Shown piece after piece: positions 42,098 to 53,420 of a stretch of 64,000 nt of DNA. A program made the translations under genes and the position numbers. Source of the DNA: Paroedura picta (lineage: Eukaryota; Chordata; Lepidosauria; Squamata; Gekkonidae); the NCBI RefSeq assembly GCF_049243985.1, contig NC_135384.1:11776501-11840500 (forward strand). Reading direction: 5' to 3'. Position 1 is the first letter of the stretch, and each line of letters begins with the position of its first letter. The notes below the pieces were generated by a model that was given only the letters and a program-made list of their open reading frames with translations, was not told the DNA's origin and made no database searches.

Positions 42098-45000
42098 TTT
42101 GTTTGTTTGTTTGTTTGTTTGTTTGTTTATTTATTATTGGATTTATATACCGCCGTTCGCCAAAAGGTCTCACGGCGCTTCACAATAAAATATAAATTCC
42201 CATAAAATCCCATAAATACCCCGTTATTACAATAAAAAGATAGCATTCTATTCTATAACTTCCCTACTTTCCCTGCTTGTTCAGAGAGAGGTCGGACGTT
42301 AATTCTGTAAGAGAGAGAGGAGAGAAAGACTGGCCGATGGATTAGGGATCTTGGATGGAACCCGGGCTCTGCCCTGACCTCAACCATATACCTGGCGGAA
42401 GAGCTCTGTCTTACAGGCCCTGCAGAATGATGGTAGTTCTGACAGGGCCCTTAGCTCCTCTGGGAGCTCATTCCACCAGGTTGGGGCCAGGACCGAAAAG
42501 GCCCTGGCCCTGGTCAAGGCCAGGCGAACATCCCGGGGGCCCAGGACAGTCAGTAGATTCATACCCGCAGAGTGGAGAGCCCTGCGGGAGGCATAACCAA
42601 CCAAACGGTCCCACAGGTAAGTAGGACCCAAGCTGTGTATGGCTTAAAGGTTAATACCAACACCTTCAACTTGACCTGGAAACAGACTGGTAACCAATGA
42701 AGATGACGGAGTACCAGCTGAATATGGGCATCCAAGGTATCCTAGTGAGGACCCTAGCTTCCGCATTTTGTACCAGCTGTAACTTCCGGATCAGAGTCAA
42801 GGGTAGGCCAGCGTAGAGAGAGTTACAGTAGTCTAGTCTGGAAGTGACCGTTGTATGGATCACAGTGGCTAGGTGTTCCGAGGACAGGTAGGGCGCTAGT
42901 AGCCGGGCCTGGCGAAGATGAAAAAAAGCCATCTGGGCTACTTTCGTGACTTGAGCTTCCATAGACAGGGAGGCATCAAAAGTCACTCCCAAGTTCCTGA
43001 CCACTGGTGTAGATGTTAATTGTACACCATTCAGGCATGGGAGGCATGCTTCCTGATCCTGCCCTCTTCTGCCCAGCCACAGGACCTCCGTCTTGGAGGG
43101 GTTGTTTCAGGCGACTCTGCCTGAGCCATCCAACCACTGCTTCCAAACAACTGGCGAATGTATCTGGGGGGGAGTCCGGTCGGCGACCCAGTAGGAGATA
43201 GAGCTGGGTGTCATCCGCATATTGGTGGCACCCTAGCCCATAACCCCAAACCAACTGGGCCAGAGGGTGCATGTAGATGTTGAACAACGTGGGGGAGTAT
43301 ACCGCCCCCTGCAGAACCCCACAGGGGAGCTTGCAGGGATCTGATAGTTCACCCCCCACTGCCACTCTCTGCGTCCAGTTCCGGAGGAAGGAGGCCAGCC
43401 ATTGCAGGACAGTCCCCCTAATTCCGGTCCCGGTGAGGCGGTGAACCAATAGCTCATGGTCGACCACGTCAAATGCGGCTGACAGATCTAATAACACGAG
43501 AATAGCGGACCCGCCTCGATCCAGCTGGCGTCGGATATCATCCGTCAGAGCAACCAGCACGGTCTCCACCCCATGGCTGGGACGGAAACCAGACTGGTAT
43601 GGGTCGAGGGCCAAAGTTTCCTCCAAGAAAACTAGGAGCTGGTCTACTGCGGCCCACTCTACTACCTTCCCTAGAAATGCAAGATGTGAGACAGGGTGGT
43701 AGCTGGTGGGGTCCCGCCCATCCAGCGATGTTTTTTTCGGCAGAGGGCAAACCACGGCTTCCTTAAGCCCCCTGGGGAACTCTCCAAATGTCAAAGAGAG
43801 GTTGATAATCTCCCTCAGGGGGCCTCCTATCGGTTGTTTAAGCAACCAAGATGGACAGGGATCCAAGGGGCACGTGGTAGCCCTCACTGATCCTAGTAAC
43901 TTGTCCACTTCGAGGGCACCTAGGAGCAATATTGTTGATAGCGGCCGTCAGGCAGGACTGCCAGTCCTCCACCAAGGCTGACAACGAGTTGCCAGAGGGC
44001 ATCGGGTCCCGCAGGGCATTCAGGAATCTTTGGGATTCCATAAGTCTCCGTGGGTGGTCCAAAATATGTCTGGCACCCAAACGGGGAGGGGGTGGCATCT
44101 TAAGTCAAACTTCAGGGCATGGTGGTCTGACCATGGAACGATATTATTCGCCACCAGATCTACTGCTACTCCTGCACCAAAGATCAAATCGAGGGTGTGA
44201 CCGGCCTGATGAGTGGGACCAGCAACAAATTGCGAGAATCCTAGTGTCTCCATGGCAGACTCCAGGTCCAGGCCATGTCCTGAAGGCAGCGCATCCGCAT
44301 GGACGTTGAAGTTCCCCAGGACCAGAAGTCTTGGGTACTGCAATGTCCAGGCGAAAGAGAGGCAAAAAGCGGCTCGGAGAGAATACTTGCTGTTATCATC
44401 ACACCACTTCTGAGATTTTTGAAGCATTGATTAATGGCTTTCGTAGAGGCTGCCAGATGCTGTCGTCCAGTTACTTGCAGCATTCACTTGCAGTAAATAA
44501 ATCATAGAGGAGGGTTAAAGCAGTTTCTTTTGAGAGAGCAACAAAGAAAAATATTCCAAGATAGAATATGGTGGTCGTCCTCTTGACCTGAAATGCTGAC
44601 AGCCTGTAATCCGGGGAGGTAAACTCCCTAAAGGATTGGAGATGGCCCCAAGAGTTCACTAGGACTTCCTGGGTAGAAAAAGTAAGGGGGGGTTTGCGTA
44701 CCCCTCCTCTTTTCTGCCAATTGCTTCCACAATAGGCCCCTGTCAGGCTCCAGTGATTGCACTGCAATCCTCTCAGAACAACATCTTAGCCACACCCCCA
44801 GGACTTGTTTTTAATTGTCCTGGCGTTGCATAAGATCAACACCGGTTCCACCCTAGCCCTCTCCCCCACAAAACTGGGGATGGGATGGAGATTTGAAGGG
44901 CAGCGTCCATATCGACCAGGCCCATGGCCATGTAAATTCCACGGCCGAGGCCTTTGTGGACCTACATACGCCGCTGCCCCCCTATTATTGAATCTCCTCC

Positions 45001-45954
45001 CACCGCTTTGGTTGCCTTGGCCTAGAATCACTGGAATGCTAGTCCCGGGCTGGAGCCCTGGCTCAGCATCCCCTCTCTCTTCCATAGACCTCATCTCGGT
45101 AGAGCAGCTCCTAGCTAGACTGACTAATAACCCTAGCTGACTAAACTACCCTCCCACCCACATCCCACCCAACCCCCAAAAGAAAAGAATCCCACCCTCA
45201 ACCCACCCCTAACTACAGCTAGTACCCTCCAAAGGGAGTAGGGATTATGCTGAAGATCCAGCTGGGTCCTCCAGCTGCTCTCTTTCAGCTCTTCCCCCTC
45301 TCTATCTAACTATTAAAAATCTTTAAAATCCCTCTCTCTGGCTAACAGTCCTGCAGGAGATGTTCTCTCTTCAGCCAGGAAGTGGTGCTGAGTGGCAATA
45401 TCTTCCCCTCTTCCATTCACAACAGAGCTCCAATACCTGGAAGCTGTGCTTAGTCTTAACAGGAACGTTGGCACCGTTCAATCGGCACAGGATAAATGTG
45501 CCAACTCCAGTCCACCCAGCTCCACCGTTGCTGACGAGAACTGGGTCAGTCACATAAGATCTTAAGGAGGAGTCCTGTTGAGCTTCCAGCCCTTTGAACC
45601 GGAAGGGGTTGCTTTTAAACCTCCATGACGCCCTTCTGACAAAATAGACAAGCACAGTTGGCAGGGTAAGAGCTCTGCCGTGCCTTCCCGTCCCAAGTCC
45701 GGTGGAGAAAAGAAAGAGGGGGGGGGAGGAGGGAAAAAGGAAGTCAAATTGTGCTGCAGTGATCCAGCTGCAGAGCATTCTCCTGTCGCAGGTGTTTTGC
45801 GTGATTGAGCTGGTGCTATCTCTCGGGAAACCGTAGTTCCCAGCTGCTGATTCCCCACACCTGGATCTCAGTTAGCTGTAAGTCTTTGCGGTTCCAGGGG
45901 TGATCACTGCTCCAGTCAGTGTCCCCTGGAGCATTTTCAGGCACCGAAACAAGG
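42069..45954 (-). repeat. L2-clade LINE (unit B), with internal deletion
   Basis: Same insertion as in unit A, 3.89 kb. The reverse-transcriptase stretch is one open frame here (42,976-43,929), including LDLSAAFDVVDHELL and HQYADDTQLYLL, whereas in A it is split. About 441 bp present in A (34,413-34,853) are missing at about 43,913, so this copy is also inactive. The 3' tail is TTTA/TTTG repeats. Confidence 0.88.
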
Positions 45955-47345
45955 ATTTGTGTATCGAGTGTTGGAAGAAATGGGCATCTCATGAAGGTTA
46001 CAAAGTAGATGGTTTCTGAACATGCTCATACCATTGCATTGTTGTACCTGTGTGTTTTCTCTACTAGGTCAAGTATTAGTTTCAGGAGGACAATTTAGAT
46101 ATGATATAAGAGTAAGGAGTTAAAAAGCCGTTCCAAGTGCTGCATATACATGCTACAGGAGGCAGCTGAAATGCATGTCCAGTATATTCCGGTTGGCCTA
46201 AATTCAGGTTAGACTAATTTCCATTGGTTTACAAACGGATATGGGTAATGGAAGTCTTTGCAATACTTTAGATCCAACACCTAACTCCAACATTTTATGC
46301 CTGCCAAAATGGTCCCACTATCTTTGAGTCCAACTGCAGAGTATGTTACAGCATGCTTTGTTAGAGTGTGTACTTCGGTATATTTCTACATGGTGTCATT
46401 TTACTCAGACATAACACTGCAAAAAGCAAAGGTAGCAAAAACATATGATTGAATCCAGCCAACTTTTATACTCAATCATACCTCCTTACTACAGCCATTG
46501 TCCAACATGGCTTTTGTCCATGTAGGTTCCATGACCCTCAGCATAACCTCCTGAGGAATCCAAGGTGACCCCTGTGCCCTCTTTGAGCAGTGGTAAAACA
46601 GAGTGGCTCTAACCAATAACCATTGAGGGATGGTACTTCTAGCCCATTTCCTCCTCATTCATAGGCACTAATGATTCCTAGTTTCCCCAGGAGTTTAAGT
46701 CAGTTGCAGAACATGTAGGCACTTTGAAAGAATCATTGTGTGGCAATTACCAAATCCCCATTGGCCCTGTTTGGATGGAAAAGCTTTGTAAGATCATTGC
46801 TTTGCTTCTAGACATTCAGACATTGGTCCCTGGGCCCTGATGGGCTAAAGTGCCAAACTGGAGGACACAGTGGACCAGCTTGGCTTAGATTAGCCAAGAT
46901 CCACACTACCAAGATGCAAGTAATGGAAGGACCTGAGTATATAAAACTCTCTCAGTGGTTTTATGTAGCAGCACTCTGTATATTTCCATCCGTCTGATAG
47001 CTCATGATGCAGTAAATTAGCTTCAAGTGGCATGCTTTCCAAAAGAAGATTAACACGGCGACTCTTCTTGAGTCGAGAAGAGAACACATCACAAATTGGC
47101 AGGATTCAAGGAGAATACAGTAAGTGCTGCTTGATTACAATGTTTGATCTCAATTAAGCTTTACTGGTTCTCAGCTGCTGCACAATTAGTTCATCAAAGC
47201 TTGTGATTTGTTTAGCATCCATTTATAAGATGTCATGCTTTGTTATTGTGCAGCAAAATCTTTTTGAATGCAAAATTGAACCTTGCAGCTGAGATTTATT
47301 TCATGCTCTAACCATATCCATATCCTGAAATAATTGACTGTTCAG
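45955..47345 (+). repeat. unit B tail block
   Basis: Non-coding counterpart of 36,879-38,263, ending at the B-C joint CAGTTTAAAA followed by TTTTTAAAGAAATT. Confidence 0.85.
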
Positions 47346-47590
47346 TTTAAAATTTTTAAAGAAATTATTGCATGATATGACCACATAGGGTCCTATTGAC
47401 CCATGCCCCTCTTTCCCAAAATGACCACTGATGGGCCTAGAGGGGGTAAGAAGGGGAGGGGCTTCAGGTGGGCATGTACACAGCTCTGCTTCCCAGCCAT
47501 ATTCTGCACAATCACACCACTTCTGGGGTTTCTTGAAGCCTGAAGAATGTTTCAGGTGGTTCCCAATGGTAAAAAAAAAAAATTGTGAAA
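47346..47590. repeat. dispersed repeat R (unit C)
   Basis: It is truncated at its left edge at the same place as in unit B, so both joints derive from one original breakpoint. Confidence 0.75.
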
Positions 47591-47884
47591 GGCTATTTGA
47601 TTAAGTAAGTTGCATTCAACCTGCTTTTCTGCTGCTGAAAAAAGGAGGAAGGGTCAAGAAGTCAGAAGGTACAAAACTATGAGGAATAGAAGCTGAGTGA
47701 AAAAAATAGTTAGATACGATAACATTTATTGTATACAGCCAAAGGCCATTGCAAAGCACAATTAAAATAATATGGTACAAATACGAATAAAACATGATTT
47801 CTCCAATACTGCGTACATCAGCATATCTCTTCTTCCTCCACTTCTGCCTTTTGGACATTCTGCTAGGTATAAATTCATCACATA

Positions 47885-48065
47885 GACCGTTTATGCACTG
47901 GGAACTTCACTGCTCCAGCTCCCGTGCAGGAGCACAAATCAGGGGCAGATGAGGCGCATTGGGCCAAATACTCCCCCATATGGGTGCAGGAAGAAGTTGG
48001 GCAACCTGTCACGACCAAAACTCCAGTCTGCAGCCCAGCATGAAATCTCCAGTGTGTAAACGGTC
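47885..48065. mobile_element. palindromic DNA transposon (MITE), family 1 (unit C)
   Basis: Same insertion as at 38,813, identical length and flanking ATA duplication, nearly identical sequence. Confidence 0.93.
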
Positions 48066-48181
48066 ATAAAGAAGAGAGAGTATACCAATGGTCAGAAGGA
48101 ATGGGTATTGTGCTGTTAGTGGCAGTGGTAGTAATTTCCAAGTGTCCCCCCTTTTTTTTTTGGTTACAGCTCGGTACTACT

Positions 48182-49135
48182 ATGGCCGTAAATGACAGAG
48201 AAAACGTTTCAAGAACAATGGTGACTGAGTTTGTGTTGCTTGGCTTTTCTAACCACCAGGAAATGGAAGTACCACTGTTCGTCCTCTTCCTGACCATGTA
48301 TGTGCTGACAATAATGGGCAATGCTCTGGTCATTCTCTTGATTCATCTGGATTCTCGCCTCCACACTCCCATGTACTACTTCCTCAGCAACCTCTCTTGG
48401 TTGGAGATCATCATCACCACAACAGTCACACCCAAGATGCTGAGCCTTCTCATCTCAAACACCAAGACCATCTCCTTCTTTGGCTGTGCTGTCCAGGTGA
48501 CATTGTATTTCCTTGCTGGAACGACAGAAGTCTTGCTTCTTGGAGCTATGTCCGTGGACCGATACTTGGCCATTTGCAACCCGTTACGCTACACAGCTAT
48601 CATGAGTAATCAAGTCTGTATGCTCATGATGCTTTCCTGCTGGATTGGAAGTATTGTTTGCATTGTGGTAGGTATAATCTTCAAATCTGGACTACCTTAT
48701 TGTGGGCCCAATGTCATTGACCATTTCTTCTGTGACACGAGCCCCTTGACACAGCTGCTGTGTGCGGACACCACCCTGGTTCAACTTGCAGAATTAATTT
48801 CATCCTGCTTCACATTGCTGACCTCTGTTTCCGTGACAGCTGTCTCCTACCTCTGCATCATTGTCACGGTAACTAGGATGCCCTCAGCTGAAAGTAGAAA
48901 GAAAGCCATCAGCACCTGCAGCTCCCACATCACTGTGGCTTCACTCTACTATGGCAGCAGTATATTCATCTATGTTAGGCCAGCTGGCAACACTTCCATG
49001 GATTTCAATAAGGTGGCCACTGTACTCAACACTGTGGTAACACCTTTACTCAACCCAGTCATCTATAATTTTAGAAACAAGTTGGTCAAGGATGTGATGA
49101 GGGATACAGTGAAGCGCATTGTGGTACATTTGTGA
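48182..49135 (+). CDS. olfactory receptor, class II, family 6-like (unit C)
   Basis: This intact 317-residue receptor is almost identical to unit B. It has NVS at 8-10, MSVDRYLAICNPLRY at 123-137 and PLLNPVIYN at 288. One oddity is KAISTCSSH at 241-249, where nearly all ORs have KAFSTC; the Phe-to-Ile change sits at the cytoplasmic end of TM6, involved in G-protein coupling. Start at 48,182, shortly after GGTTACAG. All else appears functional. Confidence 0.95.
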   Translation: MAVNDRENVSRTMVTEFVLLGFSNHQEMEVPLFVLFLTMYVLTIMGNALVILLIHLDSRLHTPMYYFLSNLSWLEIIITTTVTPKMLSLLISNTKTISFFGCAVQVTLYFLAGTTEVLLLGAMSVDRYLAICNPLRYTAIMSNQVCMLMMLSCWIGSIVCIVVGIIFKSGLPYCGPNVIDHFFCDTSPLTQLLCADTTLVQLAELISSCFTLLTSVSVTAVSYLCIIVTVTRMPSAESRKKAISTCSSHITVASLYYGSSIFIYVRPAGNTSMDFNKVATVLNTVVTPLLNPVIYNFRNKLVKDVMRDTVKRIVVHL

Positions 49136-49747
49136 AGACAATAAGCTTTACCCAATACCCTCTAATAGCCTCTTCTTTAGCAGTTGGTAGCCCCAGGAAT
49201 GGTAGAAGCTTCTTATGATGGCTGGAGATAACAAAGAAATCCATGATTTTCTTGTCTTGTGCCTTTTTCATTTGCTGTATTTGTAGAGGGCAAAGCTGAG
49301 TCGACAGGAAAACAGAGCTGCATGCGCTAGGGTTGATGTTCTGAAATCGTCACTGCACGTTAATGGAAACAACAGAGAGTGAGGAATGGAAAAAGGAAAT
49401 GGTTAATAAAATTAAAATAAAACCATGTCCCATATGTATAGTTGGTGTCAGGAATAGCTGGAAGACTGAAGACCATTGGTGTATCTGGGCCAGTAGGGTC
49501 TACTTTGACCATCTGAGGTCTCAGGCAGAGCCCCTACATTTCCCACCCCCTCCACGGCCATCAGTAGCCATTTGGGAAGGGTTGGGCAGGTGAACATGAC
49601 CATATATAGTCATATCAACCAATAAATGTTTAACAATTTTAAAAAATCTATCTATATAAAATTAACTCCCATCCATTAGGAAAACCCTTCCAGAACCTGG
49701 CTGAGAAAGCCCGATCTAATGAGATCCATCCTTTTTTTTATTAACAG
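49136..49747. other. unit C sequence downstream of the OR
   Basis: Unassigned; it has the same 422-bp deletion as unit B (joint near 49,238). Confidence 0.5.
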
Positions 49748-50113
49748 TGGAAAAATTGGTTAGAGGATGGAGCAGAGTTGTTCTCTCTTGCCCCAGAGGG
49801 ACGGACCAGAACCAATGGGATGAAATTAATTCAAAAGAAATTCCGTCTAAACATCGGAAAGAAGTTCCTGACAGTTAAAGCGGTTTCTCAGTGGAACAGG
49901 CTTCCTTGGGAGGTGGTGGGTTCTCCATATTTGGACATTTTTAAACAGAGGCTGGATAGACATCTGACGGAGAAGCTGATTCTGTGAAGGCTCAAGGGGG
50001 TGGCGGGTTACAGTGGGTGAGCGATAGGGTTGTGAGTGTCCTGCATAGTGCAGCGGGTTTGACTAGATGACCCAGGAGGTCCCTTCCAACTCTATGATTC
50101 TATGATTCTAAAT
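49748..50113 (+). repeat. CR1 LINE 3' end (unit C)
   Basis: Orthologous to 31,128 and 40,677. The terminal ATTCTATG-type repeat has an extra unit here (TATGATTCTATGATTCTA). Confidence 0.92.
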
Positions 50114-50266
50114 AAATAAATGTAGTTAATATATGAACTCTGTTTTACATATTCTTGAATAATAAATCCATGCTAAGTGTCACAGATATATAATATATAT
50201 ATATGAATTCTGGCACAGGGTTTGGTTTTATGGATACCAGTACAGTTTGCCTGATTTACCCCTGAT

Positions 50267-50564
50267 GTAAAGATAAAGGTAAAGGTAAAGGTATCCCCTG
50301 TGCAAGCACCGAGTCATGTCTGACCCTTGGGGTGACACCTTGTAGCGTTTTCTTGGCAGACTCAGTACAGGGTGATTTGCCATTCCCTTCCCCAGTCATT
50401 ACCGTTTTAGCCCCAGCAAGCTGAGTACTCATTTTACCAACCTCAGAAGGATGGAAGGCTGAGTCAACCTTGAGCCGGCTGCTGGGATCTAACTCCCAGC
50501 CTCACGGTCAGAGCTTCAGACAGCATGTTGGCTGCTTTACCACCCTGTGCCACAAGAGGCTCTT
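50267..50564 (-). repeat. Sauria SINE (unit C)
   Basis: Same insertion as in A and B by its right flank AGTTGTAGGGTAGTCAAG. The left target duplication was removed by a deletion joining TTTACCCC directly to the tail. Confidence 0.9.
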
Positions 50565-51044
50565 AGTTGTAGGGTAGTCAAGCCCTATAACTGATTTCTA
50601 GGGTCTGCCTCTGGTTGCTGTTGCCCTAACAACAAGGGGTGGAGACTCTGAAATTTGTGAATCCTTGAGTTTTGGAAGAAATGGGCATCTCATGAAGGTT
50701 ACAAAGTAGATGGTTTCTGAACATGCTCATACCATTGCATTGTTGTACCCGTGTGTTTTCTCCATTAGGTCAAGTATTAGTTTCAGGAGGACAATTTAGA
50801 TATGATATAAGAGTAAGGAGTTAAAAAGCCGTTCCAATTGCTGCATATACATGCTACAGGAGGCAGCTGAAAAGCATGTCCAGTATATTCCAGTTGGCCT
50901 AAATTCAGGTTAGACAAATTTCCTTTGGTTTACAAATGGATATGGGTAATGGAAGTCTTTGCAATACTTTAGATCCAACACCTAACTCCAACATTTTATG
51001 CCTGCCAAAATGGTCCCACTATCTTTGAGTCCAACTGCAGAGTA

Positions 51045-51590
51045 TTCTTATGCCTAGATATGCCAAGACCCTGATTTCCATCTCAGCCTTGGCCTTTGTT
51101 TCCACAGTCACCAGAATTGCCCCCCTCCCCATTAATCTTAGCTGAGGCCAATCAGGTATACCTTTCCCATCACTCAGCATCATAGCCTGTAGGTCCCTGA
51201 CAGCAGTAGTTTCAATATGATGGGGCCAGTTGTAGGGCAGTCAGGCCCTATAGCTAATTGTTGGGGCCTGCCCATGGGTGCTGTTGTCCTAACAAGGACT
51301 GTTTATGCACTGGAGGTTTCATGCCGGGCTGGAGTTTCAGTCGTGGCAGATTGCCCCACCTCTTCCTGCACCCACACAGGGAAGCATTTGGCCCATTGTG
51401 TCTCATCCGCCCCCGATTTGTGCTCCTGCACAGGAGCTGGGGCAGTGAAGTTCCCAGTGCATAAACGATCAAGGGATGGAGTCTCTGAAATTTGTTAGTC
51501 CTTGAATGTTGGGATAATTGGGCATACCATGTAAGGTAATAAAGTTCCTGCTTAGATGAACATTCAGTGATTTTGGATAAAGAATACTAC
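51045..51590 (+). repeat. older partial copy of the unit middle, with empty SINE and L2 sites
   Basis: From about 51,092 it parallels 32,020-32,123 and 32,440-32,531 of unit A and then 36,879-36,950, but diverged. It reads CCAGTTGTAGGGCAGTC without the SINE and TCTGAAATTTGTTAGTCC without the L2. It carries a family 1 MITE instead. Confidence 0.8.
51297..51470. mobile_element. palindromic DNA transposon (MITE), family 1
   Basis: The ends are GACTGTTTATGCACTGG and CCAGTGCATAAACGATC; the 3-bp target duplication is AAG. Units A-C lack it at the matching site, where they read AACAAGAGG or AACAAGGGG. Confidence 0.88.
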
Positions 51591-52358
51591 GTTACAGTAT
51601 GCTTTGCTAGAGTGTGTACTTCAGTATATTTCTACATGATGTCATTTTAATCAGACATAACACTGCAAAAAGCAAAGGTAGCAAAAAGATATGATTGAAT
51701 CCAGCCAACTTTTATACTCAATCATACTTCCTTACTACAGCCATTGTCCAACATGGCTTTTGTCCATGCAGGTTCCATGACCCTCAGCACAACCTCCTGA
51801 GGAATCCAAGGTGACCCCCTGTACCCTCTTTGAGCAGAGTGGCTCTAACCAATAACCATTGAGGGATGGTACTTCTAGCCCATTTTCCTCCTCATTGATA
51901 GGCAGTAATGATTCCTAGTTTCCCCCGGAGTTTAAGTCAGTTGCAGAACATGTAAGCACATTGAAAGAATCATTGTGTGGCAATTACCAAATCCCAGTTG
52001 GCCCAGTTTGGATGGAAAAGCTTTGTAAGATCATTGCTTTGCTTCTGGCCATTCAGACATTGGTCCCTGGGCCCTGATGGGCCAAACTGGAGGACACAGT
52101 AGACCAGCTTGGCTTAGATTAGCCAAGATCCACACTACCAAGATGCAAGTAATGGAAGAACCTGAGTATATAAAACTCTCTCAGTGGTTTTATGTAGCAG
52201 CACTCTGTATATTTCCATCCGTCTGATAGCTCATGATGCAGTAAATTAGCTTCAACTGGCATGCCTTCCAAAAGATTAACACAGCTACTCTTCTTGAGTT
52301 GAGAAGAAAACACATCACAAATTGGCAGGAATCAAGGAGAATACAGTAAGTGCTGCTT

Positions 52359-53184
52359 TTTATTTTTATTTTTTAATTATTTTTATTATAACAATCAACA
52401 TAAACGCCCCACCAAAAACAAAATTCACCGCAGCACAACTCTGTAGCTTCATAAACCTATTTCATCTATTACATTTCAACTGTTCATCATAATTCCAAGT
52501 CAGACATTACAACACTAGTTCACATACCTTATAGGCTGAAAATTTCCTTAAGTAATTTGCCAAATTATATTGAAATCCTCAATCTATTTCTCCCCTTGAA
52601 TTACTTTAATGTTATTTGTTTATATATATATATATATAGAAATGAGAATAGAAATTATATATATATATAGAAATGAGACAGTATAAGTTGTTAATACAAA
52701 GAACAGTAAAATATAGTTTTCATTTGTTACACTTAAACCCCCTCCATTAAGGGTCTCCTTTTAGTTAAGCTTTGGGTTTGGGCTAAGAAGCACTGCGGAG
52801 ATATATTTAATAATACAAATTCAGCTTACATAGGAAATCTAAGACCCCACATTAACTATACAATGGTATGAACTGTTGCCCAAAACTTTTTCACATTTCC
52901 ACCACATTTAGGAAAAGAAGCCTACTTTATCACCACATTGCCAACATTTGTTAACATAGTTTTTAGCAATTTTAGCAGTCACCTTTGGTGTCACATACCA
53001 CCTATAAAACATTTTATACTTGACACAGTCTAAGAGCCATCCTGACAGATATTCAACACCATATTTTCAGATTTGAATTAAATGCTTAACATTGAACATT
53101 TCAGTATGAACTTTGGCCCTCTAACAATACACTAATAAAGAAGAAAAATAAAAAATGGGGGGAAAAACACTTTATCATGACATT
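52359..53184 (-). repeat. L1-type LINE 3' fragment inserted in unit C tail
   Basis: A poly-T-rich left edge (the minus-strand poly-A tail) and a 17-bp target-site duplication TACAGTAAGTGCTGCTT at 52,342 and 53,185 mark L1-style retrotransposition. The minus strand contains broken pieces of the L1 ORF2 C-terminus (FPKCGGNVKKF-like). A and B lack it at the same point. Confidence 0.82.
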
Positions 53185-53420
53185 TACAGTAAGTGCTGCT
53201 TGATTACAATGTTTGACCCCAAACATTGATCCTGGTTCTCAGATGCTGCACAGTTAATTAATCAAAGATTGTGATTTGTTTAACGTCCATTTATAAGATG
53301 TCATGCTTTCTTATTCTGTAGCAAAATATTTTCAAAAGCAAAATTAAACCTTGCACCTGAGATTTATTTAATGCTCTAACCATATCCATACCCTGAAATA
53401 ATTGACTGTTCAGTTTAAAA

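Larger units (their letters stand above)
38264..47345 (+). repeat. tandem unit B (chimeric)
   Basis: Its left part shares the 181-bp palindrome, the 422-bp deletion and most OR residues with unit C. Its right part shares the L2 LINE and derived SINE substitutions with unit A. The switch lies at about 41,750-41,840. Confidence 0.85.
47346..53420 (+). repeat. tandem unit C
   Basis: This unit lacks the L2 LINE and about 500 bp before the SINE, but has the 181-bp palindrome, an internal partial duplication (51,045-51,590) and an L1 insertion. Its right edge runs into TTAATCTCAAAAC, the original sequence beyond the duplicated unit. Confidence 0.85.
50645..53420 (+). repeat. unit C tail block with insertions
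   Basis: Counterpart of the tails of A and B, interrupted at 51,045-51,590 and 52,359-53,184. It has no L2 insertion: GAAATTTGTGAATCCTTGAG is continuous at 50,650-50,669. No gene. Confidence 0.85.

Noticed and set aside
42976-43929. 317-residue open frame that could look like a host gene
   Set aside because: It is the reverse-transcriptase part of an L2 LINE (YADD motif) and belongs to the mobile element.
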